Under the pieces are notes generated by a model. That model did not search any database. It was given only the letters and a program-made list of their open reading frames with translations, and had not been told where the DNA came from. Made by a program: the position numbers and the translations under genes. This document shows positions 35,182 through 45,573 of a stretch of 64,000 nucleotides of DNA, piece after piece. Source of the stretch: DASPKT01 sp035626475 (GTDB taxonomy: Bacteria > Pseudomonadota > Alphaproteobacteria > Azospirillales > Azospirillaceae); NCBI GenBank assembly GCA_035626475.1, contig DASPNP010000041.1, positions 62,001 through 126,000 on the forward strand, read 5' to 3'. Positions within the stretch are counted from its first letter, which is position 1, and every line of letters starts with the position of its first letter.

Positions 35182-36059
35182 TGCGGATCGGCGACAAGGA
35201 ATTCCAGACCGTCACCCTGTCCCAGGACGGGGCGGAGGCCGTGCTGCTGCCGGAGCTGGGCGGCTGGATCGCGTCGTGGCGGGCACAGGGGCGCGACTGG
35301 CTGCACCCGATCCACGAGCATGAGGGCGGCCACCGCGGCGGCTGCTTCGCGCTGGTGCCCTACTCCAACCGCATCGAGAACGGGCGCTTCACCTGGAATG
35401 GTCGCGCGGTCACCCTGCCGCCCTCGCCCCAGGCCATGCCGCACAGCCTGCACGGCACCGGCTGGCACCGGACCTGGAGCGTGGTGGACGCCGCCGGCGG
35501 CCAGGCGATGCTGCGGCTGGAGCATGAGGGCGATGCCGATTGGCCCTGGCGCTTCACCGCGCTGATGACGATCCGCCTCGCCGCCGACGCCCTGACGCTG
35601 TCGCTCCGGATGGAAAGCCGGGACGCGGCGGCGCAGCCGGCCGGCCTGGGCTTCCACCCCTTCTTCCCGCGCCGCGACGGCGTCTCGCTGGACATGGCGA
35701 CGGAACTCCACTGGGTGCCCCGCCCCGACCGTATCCCCGTGGGGCTGGAGCCGACGCCGCCCGCCCTGGACTTCCAGGGCGGCAAGCCCCTGCCGGTCGG
35801 GCTGGACGACTGCCTGTCCGGCTGGAACGGCCGGGCGCGGATCGCCTGGACAGACGGCTCGGCCCTCTCGATGCGCGCCGACCTCGGCCACGCCCTGGTC
35901 TTCGCCCCCGAGGCGCTGCCCTATTTCTGTGTCGAACCGGTGAGCCACGCCATCAATGCGCTGAACATGCCCGACCGCCCCGCCGTCGTGACGGGCCTGC
36001 GCGCGCTGGAGCCCGGCGACGCATGGGAGGTGGGGGTGGAGATGCGGATCGGGAGTTGA
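35181..36059 (+). CDS. Aldose 1-epimerase family protein, candidate sulfoquinovose mutarotase
   Basis: 292-residue galactose-mutarotase fold protein that interconverts alpha and beta anomers, supplying the beta form to the dehydrogenase. The conserved PYSNRIENGRF, the His region PHSLHGTGWH (H88/H91) and GFHPFF (H159) are present. The C-terminal CVEPVSHAINALN provides the catalytic Glu. It is translationally coupled to the SDR gene. Mutarotases of this type are found in sulfo-ED and sulfo-EMP gene clusters, but also in ordinary sugar clusters. It is the last gene of the plus-strand sugar operon; three type A half-elements follow. Confidence 0.88.
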   Translation: MRIGDKEFQTVTLSQDGAEAVLLPELGGWIASWRAQGRDWLHPIHEHEGGHRGGCFALVPYSNRIENGRFTWNGRAVTLPPSPQAMPHSLHGTGWHRTWSVVDAAGGQAMLRLEHEGDADWPWRFTALMTIRLAADALTLSLRMESRDAAAQPAGLGFHPFFPRRDGVSLDMATELHWVPRPDRIPVGLEPTPPALDFQGGKPLPVGLDDCLSGWNGRARIAWTDGSALSMRADLGHALVFAPEALPYFCVEPVSHAINALNMPDRPAVVTGLRALEPGDAWEVGVEMRIGS

Positions 36060-36085
36060 GGGAGAGTTCTGGGCAGCGGTGATGC

Positions 36086-36282
36086 CGTGCGTCCTTCGAC
36101 AGGCTCAGGATGAGGGCCTTTTTGCTGCTCCCGGGGTGTGGCAGCGTTGCCGTCCTGCGTCCTTCGACAGGCCTCAGGATGAGGAGGTTGGGTGCTGCTC
36201 CCGGTCAACTCTGAGCGGATTGAATCCAGGAGTGCCTGGCATCCCCCTTCCCTCATCCTGAGCCTGTCGAAGGACGCACCAC
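36086..36282. repeat. Type A repeats, compound copy
   Basis: Two left arms of the TCCTTCGACAGGCTCAGGATGAGG kind stand one after the other (from 36086 and 36158; the second has an extra C), followed by a single right arm ending at 36282. It occupies most of the 311-base gap between the mutarotase and formate dehydrogenase genes. Confidence 0.8.
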
Positions 36283-36311
36283 GCCCCAGCCTCTCCCCCG
36301 AGATGGGCGAC

Positions 36312-36348
36312 GGGCCGGTCCCCATCCCCTTAGGGAAAGGACCGGCCC
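36312..36348. other. Strong stem-loop beside the formate dehydrogenase operon
   Basis: GGGCCGGTCC pairs perfectly with GGACCGGCCC around a 17-base loop. It lies 23 bases beyond the last gene of the minus-strand operon. There is no T-run on either side, so a rho-independent terminator is not supported; it may be a transcript-end stabiliser. Confidence 0.5.
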
Positions 36349-36370
36349 ATAACGGCAGCGGGTTGGAGCC

Positions 36371-37450
36371 CTACTCCGCCGGCGTGCCGCGCATGTCGCG
36401 GGTGATCACCGGGCGCTGCTGGCCGCGCAGGCGCTTGTACCAGCCGGCATGGTGCTCCATGGCCCAGTTCTCGTCGACCTCGCCGCGGCCCATGGCGTCG
36501 AAGGCGCCCTCCATGCCCAGGCTGCCGATATAGATGTGCGCCAGGATCACGGCGGTCAGCAGGGCCGCCACCACGGCGTGGACGATGTGCAGGATCTGCT
36601 GCCCGCCGACGCCGGTGACGGTGAAGGGGGTCATCATCAGGTAGCCGGTGATCGCCAGCGCGAAGCCGCCCAGCACCACCGCCCAGAAGATGCCCTTCTG
36701 CCCGGCGTTGAAGCGCCCCGTCTCCGGGTGCGGCGAGTGGCCCTTGAAGATGCCGCCGGCCTGCCGCAGCCAGACCAGGTCCTCGCGGTTCGGGATGTTG
36801 TCCCGGATCCAGGCGAAGGTCATGACGATGATGCCCAGCACGAAGGGCAGGGCCGAGAAATTGTGCAGGTACTTGGACAGCTCGGCCACGGTCCAGAAGG
36901 CCTCGTGCCCCAGCAGCGGCAGCAGGGTGAAGCGGCCGAAGGTGACGACCAGCCCGGTCAGGGCCAGCACGATGAAGGACACCGCCGTCGCCCAGTGGGC
37001 GAAGCGCTCGAAGAAGCTGAAGCGCGGGACCCAGCGGCCGGACAGGCCGCGCTCGACCCGGATGCGGCCCTTGATCAGGAAGAAGACCGCCAGGGCGAGG
37101 AGGGTGCCGACGATGATGATGCCGGCGCCCCACTGCAGCCACTTCATGCGGAAGGCGCGCCACTCGCGGCCCTCCGGCTGGACCAGTACGGCCAGCTTCT
37201 CGTCGGGGATGGAGACGCGCCCCACCACCTTGTCCGGGTAGTTCTGGTAGAGCTGCACGTCGGCGGGCGGAATGACCTTCGTGCCGGGCGTGCCGGCCTC
37301 GAGCCCCGGCGGCGTGCCGGCGGGGGCGTTCTTGCCGGCGCCCGGCCCGTCGGCCGCCTGGGCGAAGGCCTGCACCGCCAGCACGGGGCCGAGCCCCAGC
37401 AGCAGGGCCACGAAGGCGGCGGCGGCGTAGCGGATGAGCGTGCGTGCCAT
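36371..37450 (-). CDS. fdhC: Formate dehydrogenase cytochrome b subunit (gamma)
   Basis: 359-residue di-heme b-type cytochrome that anchors formate dehydrogenase in the membrane and passes electrons to quinone. An N-terminal signal-like segment and an extra periplasmic region (~115 residues) precede the four-helix core. The heme-ligand histidines fall in FFERFAHWATAV, SKYLHNFSALPFVLG, ILHIVHAVVAAL and ILAHIYIGS. The C-terminal region EVDENWAMEHHAGWYKRL is typical of the family. It follows the iron-sulfur subunit in the operon by 11 bases. Confidence 0.95.
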   Translation of the reverse strand: MARTLIRYAAAAFVALLLGLGPVLAVQAFAQAADGPGAGKNAPAGTPPGLEAGTPGTKVIPPADVQLYQNYPDKVVGRVSIPDEKLAVLVQPEGREWRAFRMKWLQWGAGIIIVGTLLALAVFFLIKGRIRVERGLSGRWVPRFSFFERFAHWATAVSFIVLALTGLVVTFGRFTLLPLLGHEAFWTVAELSKYLHNFSALPFVLGIIVMTFAWIRDNIPNREDLVWLRQAGGIFKGHSPHPETGRFNAGQKGIFWAVVLGGFALAITGYLMMTPFTVTGVGGQQILHIVHAVVAALLTAVILAHIYIGSLGMEGAFDAMGRGEVDENWAMEHHAGWYKRLRGQQRPVITRDMRGTPAE

Positions 37451-37461
37451 GGCGCCCTCCC

Positions 37462-38094
37462 TCAGGTCTCGCTATGGGCGCTGCCGCCCGGCGAATAAGA
37501 GTCCCCCTGGTCCGTGCCGTAGGCGACCGACCAGCCCCAGGCGCCGGAGCCGTAGCCGCGCCGCGACACGCGCTCCTGGTAGAGCGCCGCCAGCACGTCG
37601 CCGTCGCCGGCCATGAGCGAGCGGGTGGAGCACATCTCGGCGCAGAGCGGCAGCTTGCCCTCGGCCAACCGGTTGGTGCCGTACTTGGCGAACTCGGCCG
37701 GGCTGTTGTCGGCCTCGGGCCCGCCGGCGCAGAAGGTGCACTTGTCCATCTTGCCGCGGCCGCCGAAGTTGGTGGCCTGCGGATACTGCGGCGCGCCGAA
37801 GGGGCAGGCGTAGAAGCAGTAGCCGCAGCCGATGCACAGATCCTTGTCGTGAAGCACCACCCCGTCCGCCGTGACGTAGAAACAGTCGGTCGGGCACACG
37901 GCGGCGCAGGGCGCGCTGGTGCAGTGCATGCAGGACATCGAGATCGAGCGCTCGCCCGGCTGGCCGTCCTGCAGCGTGACGACCCGTCGTCGCTGCATGC
38001 CCCAGGGCACCTCGTGCTCGTTCTTGCAGGCGGTGACGCAGGCGTTGCATTCGATGCAGCGCTCCGAGTCGCAGAGGAACTTCATCCTGGCCAT
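37462..38094 (-). CDS. fdhB: Formate dehydrogenase iron-sulfur subunit (beta)
   Basis: 210-residue four-cluster ferredoxin-like subunit that carries electrons from the catalytic subunit to the cytochrome. Sixteen cysteines fall into four [4Fe-4S] sets: CIECNACVTACK, CMHCTSAPCAAVCP, CIGCGYCFYACP and the later CTFC...CAEMC pair. It lacks a C-terminal membrane helix, unlike E. coli FdnH, and fits the FDH3 type. The gene lies 28 bases after the catalytic subunit. Confidence 0.96.
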   Translation of the reverse strand: MARMKFLCDSERCIECNACVTACKNEHEVPWGMQRRRVVTLQDGQPGERSISMSCMHCTSAPCAAVCPTDCFYVTADGVVLHDKDLCIGCGYCFYACPFGAPQYPQATNFGGRGKMDKCTFCAGGPEADNSPAEFAKYGTNRLAEGKLPLCAEMCSTRSLMAGDGDVLAALYQERVSRRGYGSGAWGWSVAYGTDQGDSYSPGGSAHSET

Positions 38095-38122
38095 GTTTGC
38101 GCCTCCCTGGTGCCGTTCCCTG

Positions 38123-41068
38123 TTACGCCTTCTCGACGCGGCAGAGCGTCACCTTGGTTTCCTGCATGAAGGTCACGGGGTCGTAGCCGTAGGTGGTGAT
38201 GCCGTTGCAGGGCTCGCCCAGCACGATGGGGTCGGTGCCCGGCGGGTAGTGCTTGCGCATGCTCTCGCCCTGCCAGAAGCCGCTGAAGTGGAAGGGCATG
38301 AAGACGACGCCCGGGCCGACGCGGTCGGTCACCAGCGCCCGCACCTTCACGCGGCCCTCCTCCGGGCTGTGCACCCAGACCCAGTCGCTCTCGCCGATGC
38401 CCATGCGCTTGGCGTCGCCGGTGTTGATCTCGACGAACATGGTCTGCTGCAACTCGGCCAGCCAGCGGTTGGACCGGGTCTCCTCGCCGCCGCCCTCGTA
38501 CTCGACGAGGCGGCCCGAGGTGAAGATGAAGGGGAACTTCTCGGGCACGCCGGCCTGCAGCGCCGCCGCCTGGACCGAGCGGTTCAGGTGCGGCAGGCGG
38601 AAGTCGCGGCGGTCCTCGATCGCGGGGAATTCCTTCACCAGCTCCGGCCGCGGGCTGTAGACCGGCTCGCGGTGCGTCGGCACCGGGTCGGGCAGGTTCC
38701 ATGCGACGGCACGGGCCTTGGCGTTGCCGTAGGGCAGGCAGCCATGCTTCACCGCGACGCGGCAGATGCCCATGGACAGGTCGGTCGCCCAGGAGACCTC
38801 GTCGATCTTCGCGCCGCCGATAATCTCGATGACCCGCCGCTCGTCCGGCGTCAGCTCCTTGTCCCAGCCCAGCTTCTTCAGCACGGCCATGGTGAACTCA
38901 GGGTATCCGTCCTGGATCTCCGAGCCCTTGGAGAAGCTGCCCTCGGCCAGCAGGGTGGCGCCGTTGCGCTCGACGCCGAAGCGGGCGCGGAAGGTGCCGC
39001 CGCCCTCCATGACGTGCTTGTTGGTGTCGTACAGCACCGGGCTGCCCGGGTGCTTCCACTCCGGATAGCCCCAGCAGGGCCAGGGCAGGCCGTAATACTC
39101 GCCCTTCAGCGGGCCCGTCGTGGCCTGCATGGTGATCTTGTCGAAGTCGGCCTGGTGCTTCATGTGCAGCTTCAGGCGCTCCGGCGACTGGCCGGTGTAG
39201 CCGGTGGAGATGCAGCTGCGGTTGATCTCCCGCAGGATGTCCTCCGGCACCGGCCGGTTGCCCTCGACCGCGATGTGCTTGCACAGCTCCTTCTCGAAGC
39301 CGAGCTTCTTGGCGAAGAGGTAGAGGACCTCGTAGTCGTCCTTCGACTCGAAGATCGGGTCGACGACCTTCTCGCCCCACTGGATCGAGCGGTTGGAGCA
39401 GGTGCGGCTGCCGTCCGTCTCGAACTGGGTGCAAATCGGCAGGATGTAGGTGCCGTTCTTGCGCTCGGGGATGGCGGCGAAGGTGGTGGGGTGCGGGTCG
39501 CAGACCACCAGCAGCTCCAGCCCCTCCATGCCCTTCAGCATGTCCGGCATGCGGGTGACGGTGTTGCCGCCGTGGCCCATCACGAACATGCCGCGGATCG
39601 GGTTCGGCTGGTCGATGGCCTTGGCCTCCGACGTCACGCCGTCGAACCAGCGGGTCGTCGGGATGCCCTTCTGCTCCATCAGCTTCTTCTTGGCGTCCGG
39701 CTGCATGTCCGGCAGGCCGAAGCGGTTCAGCAGCCAGTCGTAGGGCACGTCCCAGGCGCGGGCGAAGTGCTTCCAGGAGCCCTCCGCCAGCCCGTAGTAG
39801 GAGGGCAGGCTGGTGACGTCGAGGCCGAAGTCGGTGGCGCCCTGCACGTTGCAGTGGCCGCGGTAGATGTTGGCGCCGCCGCCCGGCACGCCGATGTTGC
39901 CCAGCGCCAGCTGCAGGATGGAGAAGGCGCGGACATTGGCGGTGCCGACGGTCTTCTGGGTGGCGCCCATGCACCAGATCAGCGTGCCCGGCCGGTTCTT
40001 GGCGAAGGTCTCCGCCACGCGCGCGATCTGCTCCTTGGGCGCGCCGGAGACCCGCTCGACCGTGTCGGGGTCCCACTTCTCGACCTCCTTGCGGATCTCG
40101 TCCATGCCGTAGACCCGCTGGGCGATGTAGTCCTTGTCCTCCCAGCCGTTCTTGAAGATGTGCCAGAGGATGCCCCAGACCACGGGGATGTCGGTGCCCG
40201 GACGGATGCGGACATATTCGGTGGCGTGGGCGGCGGTGCGGGTGAAACGCGGGTCGATGACGATGAAGGGCGCGCGGTTGCGCTCCTTGCCGCGCAGCAT
40301 GTGCTGCAGCGAGACAGGGTGCGCCTCGCAGGGGTTCCCGCCGATGATCAGCAGCGACTTGGAGTTCTGGATGTCGTTGTAGCTGTTGGTCATCGCGCCG
40401 TAGCCCCAGGTATTGGCCACGCCCGCGACGGTCGTCGAATGGCAGATACGCGCCTGGTGGTCGATGTTGTTGGTGCCCCAGAGTGCGGCGAACTTGCGCA
40501 TCAGGTAGGCGCCCTCGTTCGACATCTTGGCCGAGCCCAGCCAGAACACGCTGTCCGGGCCGAGGCGCGTGCGGATGTCCAGCAGCTTGTCGCCGATCTC
40601 GGCGACCGCCTGCTCCCAGGAGAGGCGCTGCCATTCGCCGTTGACGAGCTTGAGCGGGTACTTCACCCGCCGCTCGCCCTTCACCAGCTCGCGGACCGAC
40701 GCGCCCTTGGCGCAGTGCGTGCCCTGGCTGATCGGGCTCTCCCAGCCCGGCTCCTGCTGCACCCAGACGCCGTTCTGCACCTCCGCCACCACGGTGCAGC
40801 CGACGGAGCAGTGGGTGCAGATATTCTTCTTCAGCACCTTCTCGACGTTCGGCTGCAGGCCGGCGGCCTCGGCCTTGCGCACCATGCCGCCGCCGGTGAC
40901 GGTCCCCAGCGCCGCCAGCCCGCCGGCCGCGACGCCCGAATTGCGCAGGAAGGAGCGCCGGCTTACGCCCTGGCCGCCCCCGCCCGGCCCGCGCGGTTCC
41001 GGCGGCGACAGTGTCGCCGCGAGGCCGGAATTGCGGGTCGGCTTCAATCCGCTGCGCTTGGTGAGCAT
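38123..41068 (-). CDS. fdhA: Formate dehydrogenase catalytic subunit (alpha), Cys type
   Basis: 981-residue molybdenum or tungsten bis-pterin enzyme oxidising formate to CO2 in the periplasm. A Tat signal is present (SRRSFLRNSG, R37R38). One [4Fe-4S] cluster is bound by C84, C87, C91 and C119. The metal ligand is Cys209 followed by the catalytic His210 (ARICHSTTVAG), where E. coli FdnG and FdoG have selenocysteine; there is no in-frame TGA. The C-terminal molydopterin-binding domain (GRLVEYEGGGEETRSNRWLAELQ, in parts) is complete. Length is normal. Confidence 0.97.
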   Translation of the reverse strand: MLTKRSGLKPTRNSGLAATLSPPEPRGPGGGGQGVSRRSFLRNSGVAAGGLAALGTVTGGGMVRKAEAAGLQPNVEKVLKKNICTHCSVGCTVVAEVQNGVWVQQEPGWESPISQGTHCAKGASVRELVKGERRVKYPLKLVNGEWQRLSWEQAVAEIGDKLLDIRTRLGPDSVFWLGSAKMSNEGAYLMRKFAALWGTNNIDHQARICHSTTVAGVANTWGYGAMTNSYNDIQNSKSLLIIGGNPCEAHPVSLQHMLRGKERNRAPFIVIDPRFTRTAAHATEYVRIRPGTDIPVVWGILWHIFKNGWEDKDYIAQRVYGMDEIRKEVEKWDPDTVERVSGAPKEQIARVAETFAKNRPGTLIWCMGATQKTVGTANVRAFSILQLALGNIGVPGGGANIYRGHCNVQGATDFGLDVTSLPSYYGLAEGSWKHFARAWDVPYDWLLNRFGLPDMQPDAKKKLMEQKGIPTTRWFDGVTSEAKAIDQPNPIRGMFVMGHGGNTVTRMPDMLKGMEGLELLVVCDPHPTTFAAIPERKNGTYILPICTQFETDGSRTCSNRSIQWGEKVVDPIFESKDDYEVLYLFAKKLGFEKELCKHIAVEGNRPVPEDILREINRSCISTGYTGQSPERLKLHMKHQADFDKITMQATTGPLKGEYYGLPWPCWGYPEWKHPGSPVLYDTNKHVMEGGGTFRARFGVERNGATLLAEGSFSKGSEIQDGYPEFTMAVLKKLGWDKELTPDERRVIEIIGGAKIDEVSWATDLSMGICRVAVKHGCLPYGNAKARAVAWNLPDPVPTHREPVYSPRPELVKEFPAIEDRRDFRLPHLNRSVQAAALQAGVPEKFPFIFTSGRLVEYEGGGEETRSNRWLAELQQTMFVEINTGDAKRMGIGESDWVWVHSPEEGRVKVRALVTDRVGPGVVFMPFHFSGFWQGESMRKHYPPGTDPIVLGEPCNGITTYGYDPVTFMQETKVTLCRVEKA

Positions 41069-41111
41069 GGCGGGGCTCCCAGGAGGCTGGAGGTTGGGCT
41101 GTCGGGACGGC

Positions 41112-41330
41112 TCAGATGCTGTTCAGGAAGTAGAAGCGGTCGACATGCGGGGTCTTCTGGTACCGGGCCTTCACCTGGGCGTCGCCCTTCTCCTTGGGCG
41201 CTTCGGCACCGCCCTGGCCCTGGGCCGCCAGCGGAATGGCGGCCGCGGCGGCGCCGGCGATGGCCGCCCCCTTCAGGAAGCCGCGCCTGTCCGCCTTGGT
41301 CCGGTCGGCTTTGTTCTCCGTGTCACTCAT
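41112..41330 (-). CDS. Small Tat-signal protein of the formate dehydrogenase operon
   Basis: 72-residue protein with a twin-arginine signal (DRRGFLKGAAIAGAAAA) and a short charged tail ending DRFYFLNSI. Small proteins like this sit between the TorD-like chaperone and the catalytic subunit in many FDH3 operons. It was probably derived from a Tat leader and may help assembly or chaperone recognition; the function is not established. It lies 43 bases before the catalytic subunit gene. Confidence 0.8.
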   Translation of the reverse strand: MSDTENKADRTKADRRGFLKGAAIAGAAAAAIPLAAQGQGGAEAPKEKGDAQVKARYQKTPHVDRFYFLNSI

Positions 41331-41342
41331 GACGGCTCTCCA

Positions 41343-42047
41343 TCACGCGTCGGCCAGGGCGAAGGCCTCGGCCTCGATTTCCATGAACAGGCGGCCCAGC
41401 GCGCCGACCGGCCGGTAGAAGCGGGCGGAGTCGGCGCGTTCCAGGTCGCGGAAGAACTTGGCAAGCCAGGGCTTGCAGTGCCGCTCGAAGAAGCGGGCCT
41501 CCTCCTCCGGCGCGGCGTCGAGCGCGCCCTCGGCCAATGCTCCCATCATCTCCAGCAAGGCGGCGGCATGGTCCTCGGGCTCGGCCACGTCGGGCGCCCG
41601 CTCCAGCCCGAGACGCGCCATGTCCTCGCGCACCCGGATCAGCGGCCGGTCCTGCAGGAAGCCCGTGAGGTAGAAGGAGGCGTAGGGGACCAGTTCGCCG
41701 CGCTGCAGCCCGATGAAGAGGCGGTTGTACTCGCGCTCGGTCTCGAAGGGGTCGGCCTCGCCGGCGGCGTCGCGCAGCCGGCCCAGGGCGCGGCCGATGG
41801 GGCTGGCGTCCGGCGTCAGCCCGGCCAGCGCGGTCAGCAGGTTGCGGTCGGGCGGCCGCGCCAGCAGCGTCGCCAGCAGCCCGTACAGCCGGGCGCGCTG
41901 CGCGGCGAACTCGTCGACCGCGGCATCCCCGCTCTCATCGGTCGCGCCATTCAGGGGCGCGTTTCCGCCCGGAACGGTTGCTTCCGCCCCGGCCCCGTTC
42001 TTCCAGGCCGCTTCCAACCCGTCTCTCCCCGTGTGCCGGATCGGCAC
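41343..42047 (-). CDS. TorD/DmsD-family redox enzyme maturation chaperone
   Basis: 234-residue all-helical chaperone that holds the Tat-targeted formate dehydrogenase subunit until its cofactor is loaded. The family motif is seen as EYNRLFIGLQRGELVPYASFYLTGFLQDRPL (read in parts), with the conserved E-x-x-x-L-F and P-Y-x-S-x-Y. The GTG start at 42047 is the longest option; later starts within the poorly conserved first 45 residues are possible. It heads the operon: chaperone, Tat peptide, alpha, beta, gamma. Confidence 0.88.
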   Translation of the reverse strand: MPIRHTGRDGLEAAWKNGAGAEATVPGGNAPLNGATDESGDAAVDEFAAQRARLYGLLATLLARPPDRNLLTALAGLTPDASPIGRALGRLRDAAGEADPFETEREYNRLFIGLQRGELVPYASFYLTGFLQDRPLIRVREDMARLGLERAPDVAEPEDHAAALLEMMGALAEGALDAAPEEEARFFERHCKPWLAKFFRDLERADSARFYRPVGALGRLFMEIEAEAFALADA

Positions 42048-42154
42048 ATGTCAGGATGAACAAGGAGCGCGCCCAGTTGTTACGGGACATTGGAGATATC
42101 CGGCCCTCCCATGCTGTTACCCCCATCGGAGGTCCGCTTTTCGGAGGAGTCGCC

Positions 42155-42664
42155 ATGCGCAGCATTACCACGATCGCTACGCCGCTCGCCCTCGCCGCCC
42201 TGCTCGTGGCCGGGACGGCGCTGGCGCAGCAGCCGGCTCCCCGCCAGCCGGCCGAACCCACGGCCCAGCAGCCCCCGGGCGCCGCCGTGCCGAAGCAGCC
42301 CACCGCCAACAAGGGCCAGCCGAACTGGCCCGGCGGCCAGCAGAACCCGGACCAGAGCAGCCGCGTCACCAAGGGCGGCAAGCCGGGCGAGGCGAAGGCG
42401 CGGGGACTGACCGACCAGGACGTCAAGGCGAGCCAGGACCCGATGCCGACGGCCCAGGGCACGCGGCCGGCCACCGAGCTGGAGGGCGGCACGAAGGATC
42501 CCGGGCAGCTGCACGCCGCGCTGAACCGGGTCTGGGACGCCCCGCCCGGCATCACCGACGGCAAGCCCGTCGCCCGCCCGAACGAACTGGCGCGCCAGCC
42601 CATGCAGGTCCTGCCGCCCGACCAGCGCCGCTCCTCGCTGTTCGCCCCGGGCTACATCGAGTGA
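42155..42664 (+). CDS. Exported Pro/Gln-rich hypothetical protein
   Basis: 169-residue protein with a clear signal peptide (IATPLALAALLVAGTALAQ) after a GGAGGAG ribosome site. The mature part is low in complexity, rich in Pro, Gln, Gly and Lys, without cysteines, and probably unfolded. It is divergent from the formate dehydrogenase operon. No domain recognised. Confidence 0.6.
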   Translation: MRSITTIATPLALAALLVAGTALAQQPAPRQPAEPTAQQPPGAAVPKQPTANKGQPNWPGGQQNPDQSSRVTKGGKPGEAKARGLTDQDVKASQDPMPTAQGTRPATELEGGTKDPGQLHAALNRVWDAPPGITDGKPVARPNELARQPMQVLPPDQRRSSLFAPGYIE

Positions 42665-42726
42665 GCGGAGGGGCACCTTCCCGGGAACCGGTTGTGTGGT
42701 TCTCCGGGGTCGCTCGAACCTTCAAC

Positions 42727-42882
42727 CGTCATCCCGGCGAAAGCCGGGATCCAGGGGTTGCAGCCATGGTCGACCGATGAAGCACACCCTGACGCACGGG
42801 TGCGCCCGGAGGTAGCGCAGGGAGCGCTGCATCAGGCGCATCCGGCGGCAACCCCTGGGCCCCGGCTCTCGCCGGGATGACG
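42727..42882. repeat. Type C intergenic palindromic repeat
   Basis: Arms CGTCATCCCGGCGAAAGCCGG and its complement with the CCAGGGGTTGCAG inner words. It lies between convergent genes. Confidence 0.85.
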
Positions 42883-42916
42883 GAAAGGGTGTTTCTCTAC
42901 AAGGCGCCCAAGGACC

Positions 42917-44404
<1,488 letters not shown>

Positions 44405-44448
44405 CGCACGCTCCTCCCTTTTTTCTCGTCATCCCCGCTCCCACTTCC

Positions 44449-44603
44449 CGTCACCCCGGCGTAGGCCGGGGCCCAGGGGTTGCAGCGGAATGCGCTTCAT
44501 GCAGCGCTTCCAACTTTCTAATGCCAGCTTGTCCCGTCGCCCGGGCAAATGACAACCGTCTGAGTCCGGTCACCCCTGGGCCCCGGCCTGCGCCGGGGTG
44601 ACG
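44449..44603. repeat. Type C intergenic palindromic repeat
   Basis: Arms CGTCACCCCGGCGTAGGCCGG and its complement. It separates the last gene of the sulfolactate operon from glpK on the same strand. Confidence 0.85.
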
Positions 44604-44638
44604 GGAAGAGGGTGGAACGGGCCGGCCGAGCACCACCC

Positions 44639-45562
44639 TCACCCCAGATGCCGCAGCACGTTCTCCGCCGTCACCCGGCTGACCCTGACGTTGCTCTCCT
44701 CCGTCACCCCGGCGATGTGCGGGGTGAGGATCAGGTTGGGGAGGCCGGCGAAGATCGCGCCCGCCTCCGCCCCCAGCGGCTCGGTCTCGAACACGTCGAG
44801 TGCTGCGCCGCCGAGATGGCCCGATCGCAGGGCCGCGGCCAGGGCCGGCTCGTCCACCACCCCGCCGCGCGCGGCGTTGATGAGGATGGCGCCCTTGGGC
44901 ATGAAGGACAGGGTCCGCGCGTCGATCAGGTGCCGCGTCTCCGGCGTCAGCGGCACATGCAAGCTGACCACGTCGGAGGTGCGCAGCAGCTCGTCCAGGG
45001 ACACGCGCTCGGTGCCGGACCAGCTCGGGTGGTCCGCCGGCAGGTAGGGGTCGAAGGCGGCGACGTCCATCCCCAGGGCCCGCACCCGCTCGGCGGTGGC
45101 CCGGGCGATGGCGCCGAAGCCGACCAGCCCCATGCGGCGGCCCGACATCTCGCGCCCGATCATGTGCATGCGCGGCCAGACGCCGGATGCCACCCGCTCC
45201 GTCCCGTGCCAGGCGCCGCGCAGCAGCACCAGGGCGGCGGTCACCACATATTCCGCCACCGACAGATCGTTGGCGCCGGTGGCGGGGCAGACCTTGATGC
45301 CGCGCGCCTCGCAGGCGGCGACGTCGATATTGTCCAGCCCCACCCCCAGCCGGCCCACGACTTTGAGCCGGGGCGCCGCCTCAAGCAGGTCCCCGCGCAC
45401 CTGGGTCCGGTTGCGCACCACCAGCGCCTGCGCATCGGCCAGCGCGGCGCGGAGTTCGTCGGGTCGGTCCACCAGGGTGGGGTCGTAGAGCACGTCGCGC
45501 CCGGCTAGCACCTCGCGGATCACCGCCTCGTCCATGAACTCGGCAATCACGATGTCGGCCAA
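44639..45562 (-). CDS. slcC: 2-hydroxyacid dehydrogenase, SlcC-like ((S)-sulfolactate dehydrogenase candidate)
   Basis: 307-residue NAD-dependent D-isomer-specific 2-hydroxyacid dehydrogenase. The nucleotide motif is GLVGFGAIAR, the catalytic Arg lies in LINAARGGVVDE, the Glu in ALDVFETEPL and the His in TPHIAGVTEESN. The opening IVIAEFMDE and RNRTQV are, from memory, like SlcC, which oxidises (S)-sulfolactate to sulfopyruvate. The TTG start at 45562 has GGAG upstream. It is the last gene of an operon with comC, suyA, suyB and an exporter, which supports the call; phosphoglycerate dehydrogenase is the fallback. Confidence 0.82.
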   Translation of the reverse strand: MADIVIAEFMDEAVIREVLAGRDVLYDPTLVDRPDELRAALADAQALVVRNRTQVRGDLLEAAPRLKVVGRLGVGLDNIDVAACEARGIKVCPATGANDLSVAEYVVTAALVLLRGAWHGTERVASGVWPRMHMIGREMSGRRMGLVGFGAIARATAERVRALGMDVAAFDPYLPADHPSWSGTERVSLDELLRTSDVVSLHVPLTPETRHLIDARTLSFMPKGAILINAARGGVVDEPALAAALRSGHLGGAALDVFETEPLGAEAGAIFAGLPNLILTPHIAGVTEESNVRVSRVTAENVLRHLG

Positions 45563-45573
45563 GGCGGGCTCCG

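Noticed and set aside
30911..36059. L-arabinose or L-fucose non-phosphorylative (Dahms/Weimberg) pathway as the main reading
   Set aside because: Possible for the enzymes alone, but the 16-bp element shared with the suyA operon favours a sulfosugar. It is kept as the main alternative rather than excluded.
38123..41068. Selenocysteine in the formate dehydrogenase
   Set aside because: The ligand position is a Cys codon (ARICHS) and no in-frame TGA exists.
37919..41332. A 1137-codon open frame on the plus strand across the formate dehydrogenase operon
   Set aside because: It is antisense to fdhB and fdhA, which have clear families and motifs. High GC content leaves long open frames opposite real genes; the translation is His/Arg/Gly-rich without any domain.
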